Notes: generated by a model from the letters alone, not told the origin. Counted from the first letter of the stretch, positions 7,873 to 16,963 are shown. The stretch: 32,461 nucleotides of DNA from Clostridia bacterium (GCA_017456005.1 JAFTLJ010000031.1:1-32461), one strand, 5' to 3'. Translations and numbers: made by a program.

Positions 7873-8769
7873 ATGAGAAAGATTTATGTTTTGTTTAACC
7901 CGTATTCGGGAAATAATACAGGCGCAGATGGCGCAAAAAATGTTAGCCGCTACTACAGCGATGCGGAAATAATTTATAAAAGCCTTGTGGAATTCGGCGG
8001 ATACGCAAAGCTTTTTGCCTCGGTAAACCCCGAGGACGATATAGTTATCTGCGGCGGCGACGGCACGCTAAACCGTTTTGTAAACGAAACTCGCGGCATA
8101 AGCTTTGAAAATAATATTTTCTACTACGCCATGGGCTCCGGCAACGATTTTTTGCGTGATATCGGCAAAACAAAAGAGGATGGTCCCGTTTGCATAAACG
8201 AATACATAAAAAATCTTCCCGTTGTTACCGTAAACGGCAAGGAATACGTTTTTCTCAATAACGTTGGCTTCGGCATAGACGGATATTGCTGTGAAATGGG
8301 CGATGAAATGCGCGCACAGAAAAAGGAAAAGATAAATTACACGGCTATCGCCATAAAGGGCTTGCTTTTTAAATACCGCCCCACAAACGCTACCGTTATA
8401 GTAGACGGCGAAGAATATGAATATAAAAAGGTTTGGCTCGCGCCCGCTATGAAGGGCAGATTTTACGGCGGCGGTATGATGCCTACCCCGGCACAGGATA
8501 GAAATGCGGCAGACGGCAAGATTTCCGTGCTTCTCATGCACGGTTCGGGAAAGCTTAAAACTCTTATGATCTTCCCCTCCATTTTTAAGGGAGAGCACCT
8601 TAAAAGCACGAAATATACGGCTGTTTACGAGGGCAAGAGCATAACCGTTCGTTTCGACAGCCCCCGCGCAGTTCAGGTAGACGGCGAAACCATAAAAGGT
8701 GTTACGGAATATACCGTTACAAGCGGAGCGCCCGCTTGCATCGGCGCGAAAGAAAGCGCGGCAGTTTGA
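7873..8769 (+). CDS. Diacylglycerol kinase / YegS-like lipid kinase family protein
   Basis: This 298-residue cytoplasmic or membrane-associated enzyme belongs to the DAGK-catalytic family (DgkB, YegS, BmrU, sphingosine kinase), which phosphorylates lipid alcohols with ATP. Visible motifs are the N-terminal NPYSG strand-turn (9-13), the nucleotide-binding GGDGTLNR (61-68), GSGNDF (88-93), and the C-terminal beta domain with GFGIDGYC and FYGGGMMPTPAQ. A DgkB role, recycling diacylglycerol released by lipoteichoic acid synthesis, is possible but not shown. AAAGAGGT at 7858-7865 sets the ATG. Upstream, 7759-7860 is AT-rich with TATAAT at 7822-7827 and the extended -10-like TGTTAAAAT at 7812-7820, but no convincing -35 box. 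A terminator follows, so it is probably monocistronic. Confidence 0.9.
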   Translation: MRKIYVLFNPYSGNNTGADGAKNVSRYYSDAEIIYKSLVEFGGYAKLFASVNPEDDIVICGGDGTLNRFVNETRGISFENNIFYYAMGSGNDFLRDIGKTKEDGPVCINEYIKNLPVVTVNGKEYVFLNNVGFGIDGYCCEMGDEMRAQKKEKINYTAIAIKGLLFKYRPTNATVIVDGEEYEYKKVWLAPAMKGRFYGGGMMPTPAQDRNAADGKISVLLMHGSGKLKTLMIFPSIFKGEHLKSTKYTAVYEGKSITVRFDSPRAVQVDGETIKGVTEYTVTSGAPACIGAKESAAV

Positions 8770-8776
8770 TTTTACG

Positions 8777-8806
8777 GAAAAGACCGAAAAGGTCTTTTCT
8801 TTTTTT
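8777..8806 (+). terminator. Rho-independent terminator after the lipid kinase gene
   Basis: GAAAAGACC (8777-8785) pairs perfectly with GGTCTTTTC (8791-8799) around a 5-base A-rich loop, followed by TTTTTTT. Confidence 0.93.
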
Positions 8807-8849
8807 GCAAAAAAGTGCGCTTTATATATACTTTTTGCGGCGTTTTATC

Positions 8850-8878
8850 TTGAAATTTTATTTATTATGAGGTATACT
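8850..8878 (+). promoter_or_regulatory. Sigma-A promoter for the rnc-smc-leuS gene run
   Basis: TTGAAA (8850-8855) and TATACT (8873-8878) have ideal 17-base spacing. They sit in an AT-rich gap between the lipid kinase terminator and rnc. The leader from here to the rnc ATG is about 85 bases, very AT-rich, and includes a short GC block near 8921-8940 without a strong stem. It is the only clear promoter ahead of eleven packed genes. Confidence 0.8.
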
Positions 8879-8971
8879 ATATAAGTATAAATATAATTGT
8901 ATAACTATAACTATATCTTAAAGCGCTTTTTATCGGCGCAAAATATAATTTTTTGAAGAAAGGAGCAGGTT

Positions 8972-9703
8972 ATGTCGGAAAAAAGAAAAAATGTGAAAAT
9001 AAAGTTTGAAGCGGAAGAGCTGGAAGCAAAGCTTGGCTATACGTTTGCCGACAAAAAGCTCCTGCGTAACGCACTTTGCCATTCGTCTTACTCCAATGAG
9101 CGCAAGAGCGAACATGTTGCCTCCAATGAAAGGCTCGAATTTTTGGGGGACTCTGTTTTGTCTATCATCACGAGCGAATTTCTTTACCTTACGTTCCCCG
9201 AGCGCCCCGAAGGCGAGCTTTCAAACCTGCGCCGCGAAATAGTAGACAGCGTTTCGCTCGCCGGCTTTGCGCGCAAATTCGATTTGGGCAAGTATATGTT
9301 TTTCGGCAATGGCGAGGAAAAGAACGGCGGCAGGGACAGAACGTCTAATTTGGAGGATGCTTTCGAAGCGCTCGCAGCGGCAATGTACCTTGACGGCGGC
9401 ATTGAATGCGTTAAAAAATTCTTTTTGCCGCTCGTGCGCGAGCAACTGGAAAATATTTTTGCTATGCACAGGTTTAACGACCCGAAATCGCTGCTTCAGG
9501 AAATAGTTCAGCAGAACGGCGAAACGCTTTGCTACGAAAAAGTTGACGAGCGCGGCCCCGACCACGACAAGCGTTTTACCTGCGTGGTAAAGCTCAACAG
9601 CAACGTTATAGGCAAGGGAGAGGGCAAACGCATACAAGAGGCAGAGATGAATGCCGCGCGCGATGCTTTGAGGCTCTTTGGAGAACAGCAGGGTAACAAA
9701 TGA
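8972..9703 (+). CDS. rnc: Ribonuclease III
   Basis: RNase III cleaves double-stranded RNA, maturing the 16S and 23S rRNA precursors and some mRNAs. The 243-residue protein has the normal layout. The endonuclease domain holds the signature ERLEFLGDS (53-61, acidic residues E53, E56 and D60) and the second metal-site residues D129 and E132 in LEDAFEALAAAMYLDGG. The C-terminal double-stranded-RNA-binding domain (about 169-238) contains DPKSLLQEIVQ and the GKGEGKRIQEAEMNAA RNA-binding helix. AAGGAG at 8960-8965 sets the start. It overlaps the next gene by 4 bases. The rnc-smc-ftsY order is the Firmicutes pattern. Confidence 0.97.
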   Translation: MSEKRKNVKIKFEAEELEAKLGYTFADKKLLRNALCHSSYSNERKSEHVASNERLEFLGDSVLSIITSEFLYLTFPERPEGELSNLRREIVDSVSLAGFARKFDLGKYMFFGNGEEKNGGRDRTSNLEDAFEALAAAMYLDGGIECVKKFFLPLVREQLENIFAMHRFNDPKSLLQEIVQQNGETLCYEKVDERGPDHDKRFTCVVKLNSNVIGKGEGKRIQEAEMNAARDALRLFGEQQGNK

Positions 9704-10734
9704 AAAAGCATAGAAACATACCCATATTTGTGCCGCACCTCGGCTGCCCAAACACATGCGTTTTTTGCAACCAACGCAAAATTTCAGGGCACGAAAAAGC
9801 GGATTTTTCCTCTGCAGAGGGCGAAATAGAAGCGGCGCTTGCCACGATTCCGCAGGGCACCGACGTGCAGATAGCTTATTTCGGCGGAAGCTTTACGGGA
9901 ATAGACAGAGAAGATATGATATACCTTCTCGCCTTGGCGAAAAAGTATATCGATGAGGGCAGAGTGCAGAGCATACGCCTTTCCACACGCCCCGATTATA
10001 TAGACGAAGAAATACTCGATATTCTTTCGCGCTACGGTGTGCGTAGCATAGAGCTCGGTATACAGAGCATGTGCGACGACGTTCTCGCCGCAAGCGGGCG
10101 TGGGCACACAGCCGCGCAAACCGAGCGCGCGTGCAAGCTCATATGCGAGCGCGGATTTGAGCTCGTGGGTCAGATGATGACGGGCTTGCCGTGCTCCACA
10201 CTCGAAAAAGACAAATACACGGCAGAAAAAATTTGCGCTATGGGCGCAAGCGGCGCGAGAATTTACCCCACGGTGGTCTTCCGCGGCACAGAGCTTGAAA
10301 ACATGATGAACCGCGGGGGCTATAAAAGCCGTGAAATGGAAAATGTCATCGCAGAGGGCGCAGAGCTTGTGGGCATTTTCGCACGGCACGGCGTAAAGAT
10401 AATCCGTATAGGCTTGCAAGCAAGCGAACTTCTTACCGAAGGCAGCGAAACTGTAAGCCCCTACCACGAAGCAACCGGTGAGCTTATATGGGCGCGTTAC
10501 CTGAGAAATGAGGCAGAGAGCGCGCTTGCAGGCGAGCAAACGGCAGGAAAGCGTGCTGTTTTCACAGTGGCAAAGGGCTCTACCTCCAAAATGGTGGGGC
10601 AAAAGAAAGAAAATTTGATATACCTTAAAGAGAAATATTCTCTTTGTGATATAAAAGTGCGCGAAAGCGAAGCTCTTTCGTGCGATAAAATAGAAATGAT
10701 TTTGGAAGAAAGGAAGAAAGCGTATGCGACTTAA
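9700..10734 (+). CDS. Elp3-like radical SAM protein lacking the acetyltransferase domain
   Basis: This 344-residue protein has the radical SAM cluster motif C16-x3-C20-x2-C23 (GCPNTCVFCNQ), which binds a 4Fe-4S cluster and S-adenosylmethionine. The SAM-binding strand FGGSFTG (about 61-67) is present, as are later barrel motifs such as STRPDYID and GIQSM. The overall pattern is that of the Elp3/COG1243 group, but the GNAT acetyltransferase domain of true Elp3 is absent. Members occur between rnc and smc in many Clostridia and no substrate is established to my knowledge. It overlaps rnc by 4 bases and smc by 11 bases, so its translation is tied to both. RNA modification is a reasonable guess from the Elp3 relationship, not more. 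Confidence 0.88.
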   Translation: MKKHRNIPIFVPHLGCPNTCVFCNQRKISGHEKADFSSAEGEIEAALATIPQGTDVQIAYFGGSFTGIDREDMIYLLALAKKYIDEGRVQSIRLSTRPDYIDEEILDILSRYGVRSIELGIQSMCDDVLAASGRGHTAAQTERACKLICERGFELVGQMMTGLPCSTLEKDKYTAEKICAMGASGARIYPTVVFRGTELENMMNRGGYKSREMENVIAEGAELVGIFARHGVKIIRIGLQASELLTEGSETVSPYHEATGELIWARYLRNEAESALAGEQTAGKRAVFTVAKGSTSKMVGQKKENLIYLKEKYSLCDIKVRESEALSCDKIEMILEERKKAYAT

Positions 10735-13700
10735 ATCTCTTGAGCTTCAGGGCTTTAAATCGTTCCCCGATAAAACGGTGATAAATTTCAACCGCGGTAT
10801 TACGGTCGTAGTGGGCCCGAACGGCAGCGGTAAATCGAATATTTCCGATGCCATGCGTTGGGTTCTGGGCGAGATGTCTTCCAAAAGCATTCGCGGTTCC
10901 AAAATGGAAGACGTTATCTTTGCAGGCTCGCAGAAGCGCAGCCCTATGGGGTATGCGGAGGTTTCCGTTGTTTTTGATAACAGCGAGGAAGCGGGCAAAA
11001 ACGAAGAGCTTGCGGAATATGACGAGATAGTGGTAACACGCCGCTACTACCGCGTGGGCGAAAGCGAATACTTTATAAACCGTAAAAGTGCGCGACTTAA
11101 GGATATAGTAGAGCTTTTCCTCAACACCGGCCTTGGCAAAAACGGTTATTCCATAATCGGTCAGGGCAAGATCGCGGAAATTATCTCGCAGAAGAGCGAG
11201 GAGCGCCGTTCCGTTTTCGAGGAGGTTGCCGGTATTGCAAAATACCGCTACCAGAAGAACGAGGCGGAAAAGAAGCTTGTAGGCACGGAAGAGAACCTTA
11301 CGCGCCTTTCCGATATAGTAAGCGAGCTGGAGGGCAGAATAGGCCCGCTGGAGCGTGACGCGGAAAAAGCGAGAAAATACCTTGAAATTTACGAGCAGAA
11401 GAAGGCGGCGGATATATCCCTTTCCGTCTACGATATAGAAAACGCGGGCAAAAGCGAAAAAGAGCTTGCGGAAAAGCTGACTTTTTCCAAGCACGAGCTC
11501 GACACGAGCGACGAAACGCTGGCGGAAATGGACGAGGCAGACGAGCGTCTCTTTGAAAAGATCCAGGCAAACAAGCTCGATTACGAGCGCGCCGTGGCGA
11601 AAACAGCAGAGGTAACGAACCGTTTGCACGAAGCAAAATCGGGAATACTCGTTAAAGAGAACGATCTTTCGCATTATAAGAGCGTTATGGAAAGCGCAAG
11701 CATAAAGCTTGCGGCACTCGATTCCTCCATAAACAGCGCAAATGCGGAATACCGTGCGCGCCTTGCAGAATACACGGCGGCGGAAAAGAACAAAAATAAG
11801 GTTGCAGAGGCTCTGGCAGATATAGAAACAGAGCTTTCCGAAATCGCCTCTACCTTGAGGGGGATAGATGCCGAAAAGGCAGAGATCGGCAAGGATATAG
11901 AGAGCCTTAACGCGCAGACGGTGGAGGCGAGAGTAGCCTTTTCCGTGGCGAAATCGCAGGGCGAGGCAAGCGCACAAAAATGCGCCGAGCTTGCCGAAAA
12001 CATAGCAAAATATGAAGAAGACATAAAAATTCTTTCCGCGCGTATAGCCAAAGCGCGCGAGAAAATAGACGGCTATTTGGCAAAAGAGAAGGGCTTTACA
12101 CAGGATATAGCCGCGCTCGACGCAAAGCGCACGGAAAACGAACAGGAAACGGCGCTTCTCGCGGAAAAGAAAAGCAAAATTTTTATAGACATTTCCCAAA
12201 CGAAGGTTAAAATACAGAACCTTGTAAATATGGAAGAGCTTTTCGAGGGCTATTCTCGCGCGGTAAAATTTGTTATGAACGCGCATAAAACGGGCAGAAT
12301 AGTAACGCAGAACGGCGAAAAACCCGTTATCTACGGTCCTGTCTCCTTGCTTTTCGAGGTGGACACGCAGTATTCGCTCGCGGTGGAAACCGCTATGGGC
12401 GGTGCGCTCCAGAACATAGTAACAGAAGACGAAGCGAGCGCAAAGGCGGCTATTGCCTACCTCAAGCGCCAGAATGCCGGCAGAGCAACGTTTTGCCCCA
12501 TAACCACGGTGAACGGCACGGAGCTTGACGCAGAAAAAATGATGCTGTCTGCGAAAAAGGGCTTTGTGGCTGTTGCCTCGAAGCTCGTGCGTGCAGACGC
12601 AAAATTTGCCGGTATTATACGCAACCTGCTCGGCAGAATTATAGTGGCAGACAACCTCGATAACGCGGCAAAGCTTGCAAAAGCGCTCGATTTCCGATAT
12701 AAGATAGTTACGCTGGACGGTCAGGTGGTAAATGCGGGCGGTTCCTTCACGGGCGGCTCGGCGCAGAACGGCAGCGGCATGCTTTCTCGCCACGCGCAGA
12801 TAGAAAAGATGCAGGCAGACGTAGCCGCGCTCGAAAAAGAGATGGCAGGTGTTACCGCCGATATGAAGAAGCTGGAAGCGGCGAGCGCAGAGCTTAAAAA
12901 GCGCAAAGAAAGCGTGCTCGCAAATCTTTCCGTGCTGCGCACAATGAAAGAGGCAGAGTCTACACAGCTTCAGGTGCTTGTTTCCACGGGCAAGGGCATG
13001 GAAAACACCCTTGCAGAGCTTGTCGCAGAGCGTGATACGCTTACTGCAAGAAGCGCAAAAACAGCAGACAATATAGAAGCTATTTCTAAAAAAGAAAAAG
13101 AATACGGCGAGCAGATAAAGAAATTCGGCGAGCGCGCCGAAAAGCTGGAGGCAGAGCGAGGCAAGCTTACCGAAAGGGCAGAAGATTTGCGCAAAGAGCA
13201 GAGCGAACGCGCCGTAGAGCTTGCAAGGGAAGAAAAGAACTTAGAGCTCTTGCTTTCCGTGGCAAATACTGCAAAGAGCAAGGCAGAGGATTACGCACAG
13301 CGCCGTGAGGAGCTTACCGCAAGCGTGAGCGAAGCGAAAGAAAGCATAAAGGCGGCAAACGCGGAAATAGAAGCTTTCAAAAAAGTGATCTCCTCGGCAG
13401 ACGGCACGGTTGCCGCGCTCGAGCGCGAAAAAGCAGAGGCAAACGCGCTTTCCTTGCGATTGGAAAAACAGCAGGCGGAAAACCGCGCGAAGCAGAGAGA
13501 GCTTGCAAACAAGCGTGATCTTATCTTCCGCGAGTATACGCGTATTGAAGCCGCACATAAGAGCATGGCGGAAAAGAAGGATAAGCTGCTTTCGTTCCTT
13601 TGGGACGAATACGAGCTTTCCTATAGCGCCGCTTGCGAGCTCGGCTATGAAAAGGTGACGGAGGAAAACCGCACATCTGTGGTTTCCACGCAGGCGAAAT

Positions 13701-14347
13701 GCCGCGACAGGATAAAGGCGCTCGGTCACGTAAACGTGGGCGCTATAGAGGAATACAGGGAGGTTAATGAACGCTATACCTTCCTTTCGGCGCAGATAAA
13801 CGACCTAAAAGCATCTAAAGACGAGCTTACTAAGGTTATCTTCTCGCTCGAGGACCAGATGCGCAGGGATTTTGCGGCTACGATACAGCTGGTAAACACA
13901 CATTTTGGCGCTGTGTTTGCAGAGCTTTTCGGCGGCGGTCACGCGGAAATTTCGCTTACAGACCCCGAGAACGTGCTTGAATCCGGCATAGAAATAAAAG
14001 CTGCTCCCCCGGGAAAGGTTATAAAGAGCCTTTCACTGCTTTCGGGCGGCGAGCAATCGTTTATCGCCATAGCGCTTTACTTCGCCATTATGAAGGTAAG
14101 CCCTGCACCGTTCTGCATTATGGACGAGATAGAGGCGGCGCTCGACGAAGTAAACGTAGATAAATTTGCAGATTACGTTAAAAAGTATTCCGAAAAAACA
14201 CAGTTTGTTATAATCACGCACCGCCGCGGCACTATGGAGGTGGCAGACACGCTGTACGGCGTTACCATGCATGAAAAGGGCATTTCACAGGTCCTTTGCG
14301 TAGACGTTGCCGAAATAGAAAAGAAAACGGGCGTTGTGCTTAACTAA
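10724..14347 (+). CDS. smc: Chromosome segregation protein SMC
   Basis: The condensin ATPase forms a homodimeric ring with ScpAB that organises and segregates the chromosome. The 1207-residue protein has Walker A GPNGSGKSN (31-39), a long coiled coil (about 170-510), a hinge domain (about 515-680, including the glycine-rich NAGGSFTGGSA), a second coiled coil (about 690-1030), and the C-terminal head with signature LSGGE (about 1106-1110) and Walker B CIMDEIEAALDE (D1134, E1135). The length is standard. AGGAAGAAAG just upstream, inside the radical SAM gene, is the ribosome binding site, and the start codon lies 11 bases before that gene ends. ftsY follows after 11 bases. The scpA and scpB genes are not in the window. 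Confidence 0.98.
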   Translation: MRLKSLELQGFKSFPDKTVINFNRGITVVVGPNGSGKSNISDAMRWVLGEMSSKSIRGSKMEDVIFAGSQKRSPMGYAEVSVVFDNSEEAGKNEELAEYDEIVVTRRYYRVGESEYFINRKSARLKDIVELFLNTGLGKNGYSIIGQGKIAEIISQKSEERRSVFEEVAGIAKYRYQKNEAEKKLVGTEENLTRLSDIVSELEGRIGPLERDAEKARKYLEIYEQKKAADISLSVYDIENAGKSEKELAEKLTFSKHELDTSDETLAEMDEADERLFEKIQANKLDYERAVAKTAEVTNRLHEAKSGILVKENDLSHYKSVMESASIKLAALDSSINSANAEYRARLAEYTAAEKNKNKVAEALADIETELSEIASTLRGIDAEKAEIGKDIESLNAQTVEARVAFSVAKSQGEASAQKCAELAENIAKYEEDIKILSARIAKAREKIDGYLAKEKGFTQDIAALDAKRTENEQETALLAEKKSKIFIDISQTKVKIQNLVNMEELFEGYSRAVKFVMNAHKTGRIVTQNGEKPVIYGPVSLLFEVDTQYSLAVETAMGGALQNIVTEDEASAKAAIAYLKRQNAGRATFCPITTVNGTELDAEKMMLSAKKGFVAVASKLVRADAKFAGIIRNLLGRIIVADNLDNAAKLAKALDFRYKIVTLDGQVVNAGGSFTGGSAQNGSGMLSRHAQIEKMQADVAALEKEMAGVTADMKKLEAASAELKKRKESVLANLSVLRTMKEAESTQLQVLVSTGKGMENTLAELVAERDTLTARSAKTADNIEAISKKEKEYGEQIKKFGERAEKLEAERGKLTERAEDLRKEQSERAVELAREEKNLELLLSVANTAKSKAEDYAQRREELTASVSEAKESIKAANAEIEAFKKVISSADGTVAALEREKAEANALSLRLEKQQAENRAKQRELANKRDLIFREYTRIEAAHKSMAEKKDKLLSFLWDEYELSYSAACELGYEKVTEENRTSVVSTQAKCRDRIKALGHVNVGAIEEYREVNERYTFLSAQINDLKASKDELTKVIFSLEDQMRRDFAATIQLVNTHFGAVFAELFGGGHAEISLTDPENVLESGIEIKAAPPGKVIKSLSLLSGGEQSFIAIALYFAIMKVSPAPFCIMDEIEAALDEVNVDKFADYVKKYSEKTQFVIITHRRGTMEVADTLYGVTMHEKGISQVLCVDVAEIEKKTGVVLN

Positions 14348-14358
14348 AGAGGTAAGAT

Positions 14359-15267
14359 ATGGGATTTTTTGATAAACTTAAAGCGGGACTTTCCAAAACG
14401 AAAGACGCTTTTGTAGAAAGGATCAACGACCTTTTTCGCGCTTTTGTGGAAGTGGACGATGATATGATGGATGAGCTGGAAGAAATACTCATCACGGCGG
14501 ATGTTGGCGTGGATGCTACGGAAATGATACTGGATGAGCTACGCGACAGAATTGCCGTAAACTATATTACCGACCCCAGAGTGGCGCGCGAGGAGCTTTT
14601 TGCGATAATGCGCTCTATGATAGGCGACGGTGCACCTATTGCCGAAGAAAAAGGCAAAATGACGGTTATACTCGTTATAGGTGTAAACGGTGTAGGCAAA
14701 ACAACTTCTATTGCGAAGATCGCAAACGTTATGAAGAAAAAGCGCAAAAAAGTGGTGCTTGCGGCGGCGGATACATTCCGCGCGGCGGCCATAGACCAGC
14801 TTGAGGTATGGGCAGACCGTGTGGGCGTAGAGATCGTACGCCATACAGAGGGCTCTGACCCTGCGGCAGTCGTATTTGACGCCGCAGCGGCAGCGAAAAA
14901 ACGCGATGCAGACGTGCTCATAATAGACACGGCGGGTAGACTCCACAACAAGAAGAACCTTATGGCAGAGCTTGCGAAGATAAACAGAGTTGTGGAGCGC
15001 GAGCTTCCCGATGCGGTGCGCGAAACGCTTCTCGTGCTCGATGCTACCACGGGCCAGAACGCGCTTATCCAGGCAAAGGAATTTAAAAATGCCGCGGAAA
15101 TTACGGGACTTGTGCTCACGAAGCTCGACGGCACTGCCAAGGGCGGTATAGTTATTTCCATCAAGCAGATGCTCGGTATACCCGTTAAATTTATAGGCGT
15201 AGGCGAAAAGATGGATGACCTTGAAGAATTTAACGCGAGAGATTTCGTTTCCGCGCTCTTTGAATGA
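14359..15267 (+). CDS. ftsY: Signal recognition particle receptor FtsY
   Basis: FtsY is the membrane-associated SRP-type GTPase that receives ribosome-nascent chain complexes from Ffh and hands them to the Sec translocon. The 302-residue protein is the short Firmicutes form with almost no acidic A domain. It has the N helical bundle (about 1-85) and the NG GTPase with G1 GVNGVGKTT (108-116), DTFRAAA (138-144), DTAGR (190-194), TKLDG (254-258) and the closing GVGEKMDDLEEF. It follows smc by 11 bases with AGAGGT as ribosome binding site. The ylxM-ffh pair often found next is not here; a nucleotide pyrophosphatase takes the position. Confidence 0.98.
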   Translation: MGFFDKLKAGLSKTKDAFVERINDLFRAFVEVDDDMMDELEEILITADVGVDATEMILDELRDRIAVNYITDPRVAREELFAIMRSMIGDGAPIAEEKGKMTVILVIGVNGVGKTTSIAKIANVMKKKRKKVVLAAADTFRAAAIDQLEVWADRVGVEIVRHTEGSDPAAVVFDAAAAAKKRDADVLIIDTAGRLHNKKNLMAELAKINRVVERELPDAVRETLLVLDATTGQNALIQAKEFKNAAEITGLVLTKLDGTAKGGIVISIKQMLGIPVKFIGVGEKMDDLEEFNARDFVSALFE

Positions 15268-15277
15268 GGTGGCGGAA

Positions 15278-15892
15278 ATGGAAATAGTGCTCGCTTCCAA
15301 CAACAAGCATAAGGTTACGGAGCTTGAATATTTTATAAATGAGATGTGCCGCGAAAAGGGCATACCCGGCGTGAAGATACTTACACTACGCGACATCGGC
15401 TTTACGGAAGAAATAGTGGAAGACGGCGCGACGTTTGAAGAAAACGCGCTTATAAAAGCAGGTGCCGTTGCACAAAAAGGATATATCGGCGTTGCCGATG
15501 ATTCCGGTCTTTGCGTAGACGCTCTGGGCGGCGAACCGGGGGTTTATTCTGCACGCTATGCCGGAGAGCCCTGCGACGACCGCAAGAACAACGAGCTTTT
15601 GCTCGAAAAAATGAAAAACGTGCCAAAAGAGGAGCGCACGGCGCACTTTGTTTCCACGATAGCGTGCGTTTTCCCGGATGGCAGAAATTTCGTTGCGCGC
15701 GGCGAGTGCCCCGGAACGATACTTTACGAATACCGCGGCACGGGCGGTTTTGGCTACGATCCGCTTTTCCTCTACGAGCCGTACGGCAAAACGTATGCTG
15801 AAATAAACGCAGAGGAAAAGAACGCCATAAGCCACAGGGCGCGTGCAATGGCGGCTTTCACAGACAGATTTGCAGAAGAAATTACAAAATAA
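15278..15892 (+). CDS. rdgB: XTP/dITP pyrophosphatase (RdgB/HAM1 family)
   Basis: This 204-residue house-cleaning enzyme hydrolyses dITP, XTP and ITP to monophosphates, keeping deaminated purines out of nucleic acids. The family motifs are in order: SNNKHKV near the N terminus, EDGATFEENALIKA, the catalytic ADDSGLCVDALGG, GVYSARYAG, the specificity region GTGGFGYDPLF and the C-terminal SHRARAM. An upstream in-frame start at 15215 would overlap ftsY by 53 bases. The ATG at 15278 is preferred because GAGGTGG (15268-15274) precedes it and the canonical MEIVLASNN begins there. It is packed between ftsY and the yhbY-like gene. Confidence 0.95.
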   Translation: MEIVLASNNKHKVTELEYFINEMCREKGIPGVKILTLRDIGFTEEIVEDGATFEENALIKAGAVAQKGYIGVADDSGLCVDALGGEPGVYSARYAGEPCDDRKNNELLLEKMKNVPKEERTAHFVSTIACVFPDGRNFVARGECPGTILYEYRGTGGFGYDPLFLYEPYGKTYAEINAEEKNAISHRARAMAAFTDRFAEEITK

Positions 15893-15913
15893 TTATATAA
15901 TAAGGAAAAAATT

Positions 15914-16330
15914 ATGCTTACAAGCAAACAGCGCGCGTACCTTCGCGGTCGCGCAAACGATTACGATACGATTTTTCAGGTTGGTAAGGGTGGCATAAAC
16001 GAAAATATGCTGGACCAAATAGACAGCGCGCTCGAGGCGCGTGAGCTTATAAAGCTCCGCACGCTCGAAAACAGCGACTTTTTTGCACGCGAGGCGGCAG
16101 ACACTATTGCCGAGGAGCTTGGCGCAGACGTTGTCAGCGTAGTGGGCTCTCGCTTTATACTTTACAGAGAATCTGAAAAGAACAAGAAATTCGACCTTGA
16201 AAGGCTCTGCGAGATAACAGAAGAAAAGAAACCCGTTAAAAAACAGGTTAAACCCGGTTACAAAGCAAGAGCAAAAGCGAAGGCACAGGGCGAAAAACCG
16301 AAAACATTCGGCTTTAAAAAGAAAAAATAA
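15914..16330 (+). CDS. YhbY/CRS1-domain RNA-binding protein with basic C-terminal extension
   Basis: Residues 1-95 form a CRS1-YhbY (CRM) domain, opening with LTSKQRAYLRGRAND and carrying the loop FQVGKGGINENM, the family's GxxG-type RNA contact, then LIKLRTLENS and VVSVVGSRFILYR. YhbY-type proteins bind pre-50S ribosomal particles and assist rRNA maturation. Here the usual roughly 97-residue domain is followed by about 40 extra residues very rich in Lys, ending GFKKKK, which should strengthen RNA binding. It sits just before nadD as in many Firmicutes. The start follows AAGGAAAAA, 21 bases after the pyrophosphatase stop. A small hairpin (TTTCGC 16333-16338 with GCGAAA 16343-16348) separates it from nadD. 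Confidence 0.92.
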   Translation: MLTSKQRAYLRGRANDYDTIFQVGKGGINENMLDQIDSALEARELIKLRTLENSDFFAREAADTIAEELGADVVSVVGSRFILYRESEKNKKFDLERLCEITEEKKPVKKQVKPGYKARAKAKAQGEKPKTFGFKKKK

Positions 16331-16363
16331 TATTTCGCATCAGCGAAAGGAGCGAGGTATAAT

Positions 16364-16963
16364 ATGAGAACAGGCATTTTCGGAGGCACATTTTCACCAA
16401 TCCATAACGGGCATATAAAGGCGGCGAAATCTTTCCTTGCGGAAATGGAGCTCGACGTTCTCTACGTTATACCCGACAGGATCCCACCGCACAAGCAGAT
16501 CTCGGGAAAGGACGACCCGTTTTTGCGCCTGGAAATGGTGAAAAAGGCATTTGAGGGCGAAGAGAAAATCGTTGTTTCCGATGTGGAGCTGAAGCGTGAG
16601 GGAAAGAGCTATACCGTGGAAACCTTGCCCGAATTTACAGGCAACGGAGAGCTTCTTATGCTTATCGGCACGGATATGTTTTTAACATTTGACAAGTGGT
16701 ACCGTTTTGAGGATATTTTTAAAATGTGTACGCTTGTGCTTGCCGTGCGAGAGGGCGATGCGAGCACCGTGCGCGCTTCGATAGAGGAAAAGAAAAAGCT
16801 TTACGTGGAAAAATACGGTGCAAGGGTGGCGGAGCTCGCCGCAGAGCCTTTTCCTATTTCCTCCACAGAGCTTCGTGCGAAGATAGCCGCAGGAGAGGAA
16901 TACGGTGCATACGTTCCGCGTGAAATAGTTGATTTTATAGAAGAAAAGGGGCTTTACAGATGA
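16364..16963 (+). CDS. nadD: Nicotinate-nucleotide adenylyltransferase
   Basis: NadD joins nicotinate mononucleotide and ATP to make deamido-NAD, a required step of NAD synthesis. The 199-residue protein starts with the nucleotidyltransferase motif GIFGGTFSPIHNGH (4-17; HNGH 14-17), has IPPHKQ (40-45), IGTDMFLTFDKWYRF (101-115) and ends with the second ATP motif SSTELR (166-171). The length is typical. It overlaps the yqeK-type gene by 4 bases, so the two are translationally coupled. The ribosome binding site is AAAGGAGCGAGG at 16346-16357. Confidence 0.97.
   Translation: MRTGIFGGTFSPIHNGHIKAAKSFLAEMELDVLYVIPDRIPPHKQISGKDDPFLRLEMVKKAFEGEEKIVVSDVELKREGKSYTVETLPEFTGNGELLMLIGTDMFLTFDKWYRFEDIFKMCTLVLAVREGDASTVRASIEEKKKLYVEKYGARVAELAAEPFPISSTELRAKIAAGEEYGAYVPREIVDFIEEKGLYR

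Noticed and set aside
10625-12793. Very long open frame on the minus strand opposite the radical SAM end and smc
   Set aside because: It is the antisense of a clear SMC protein, has no ribosome binding site and reads as Cys/Phe/Arg-rich nonsense. GC-rich third positions and few stops explain it.
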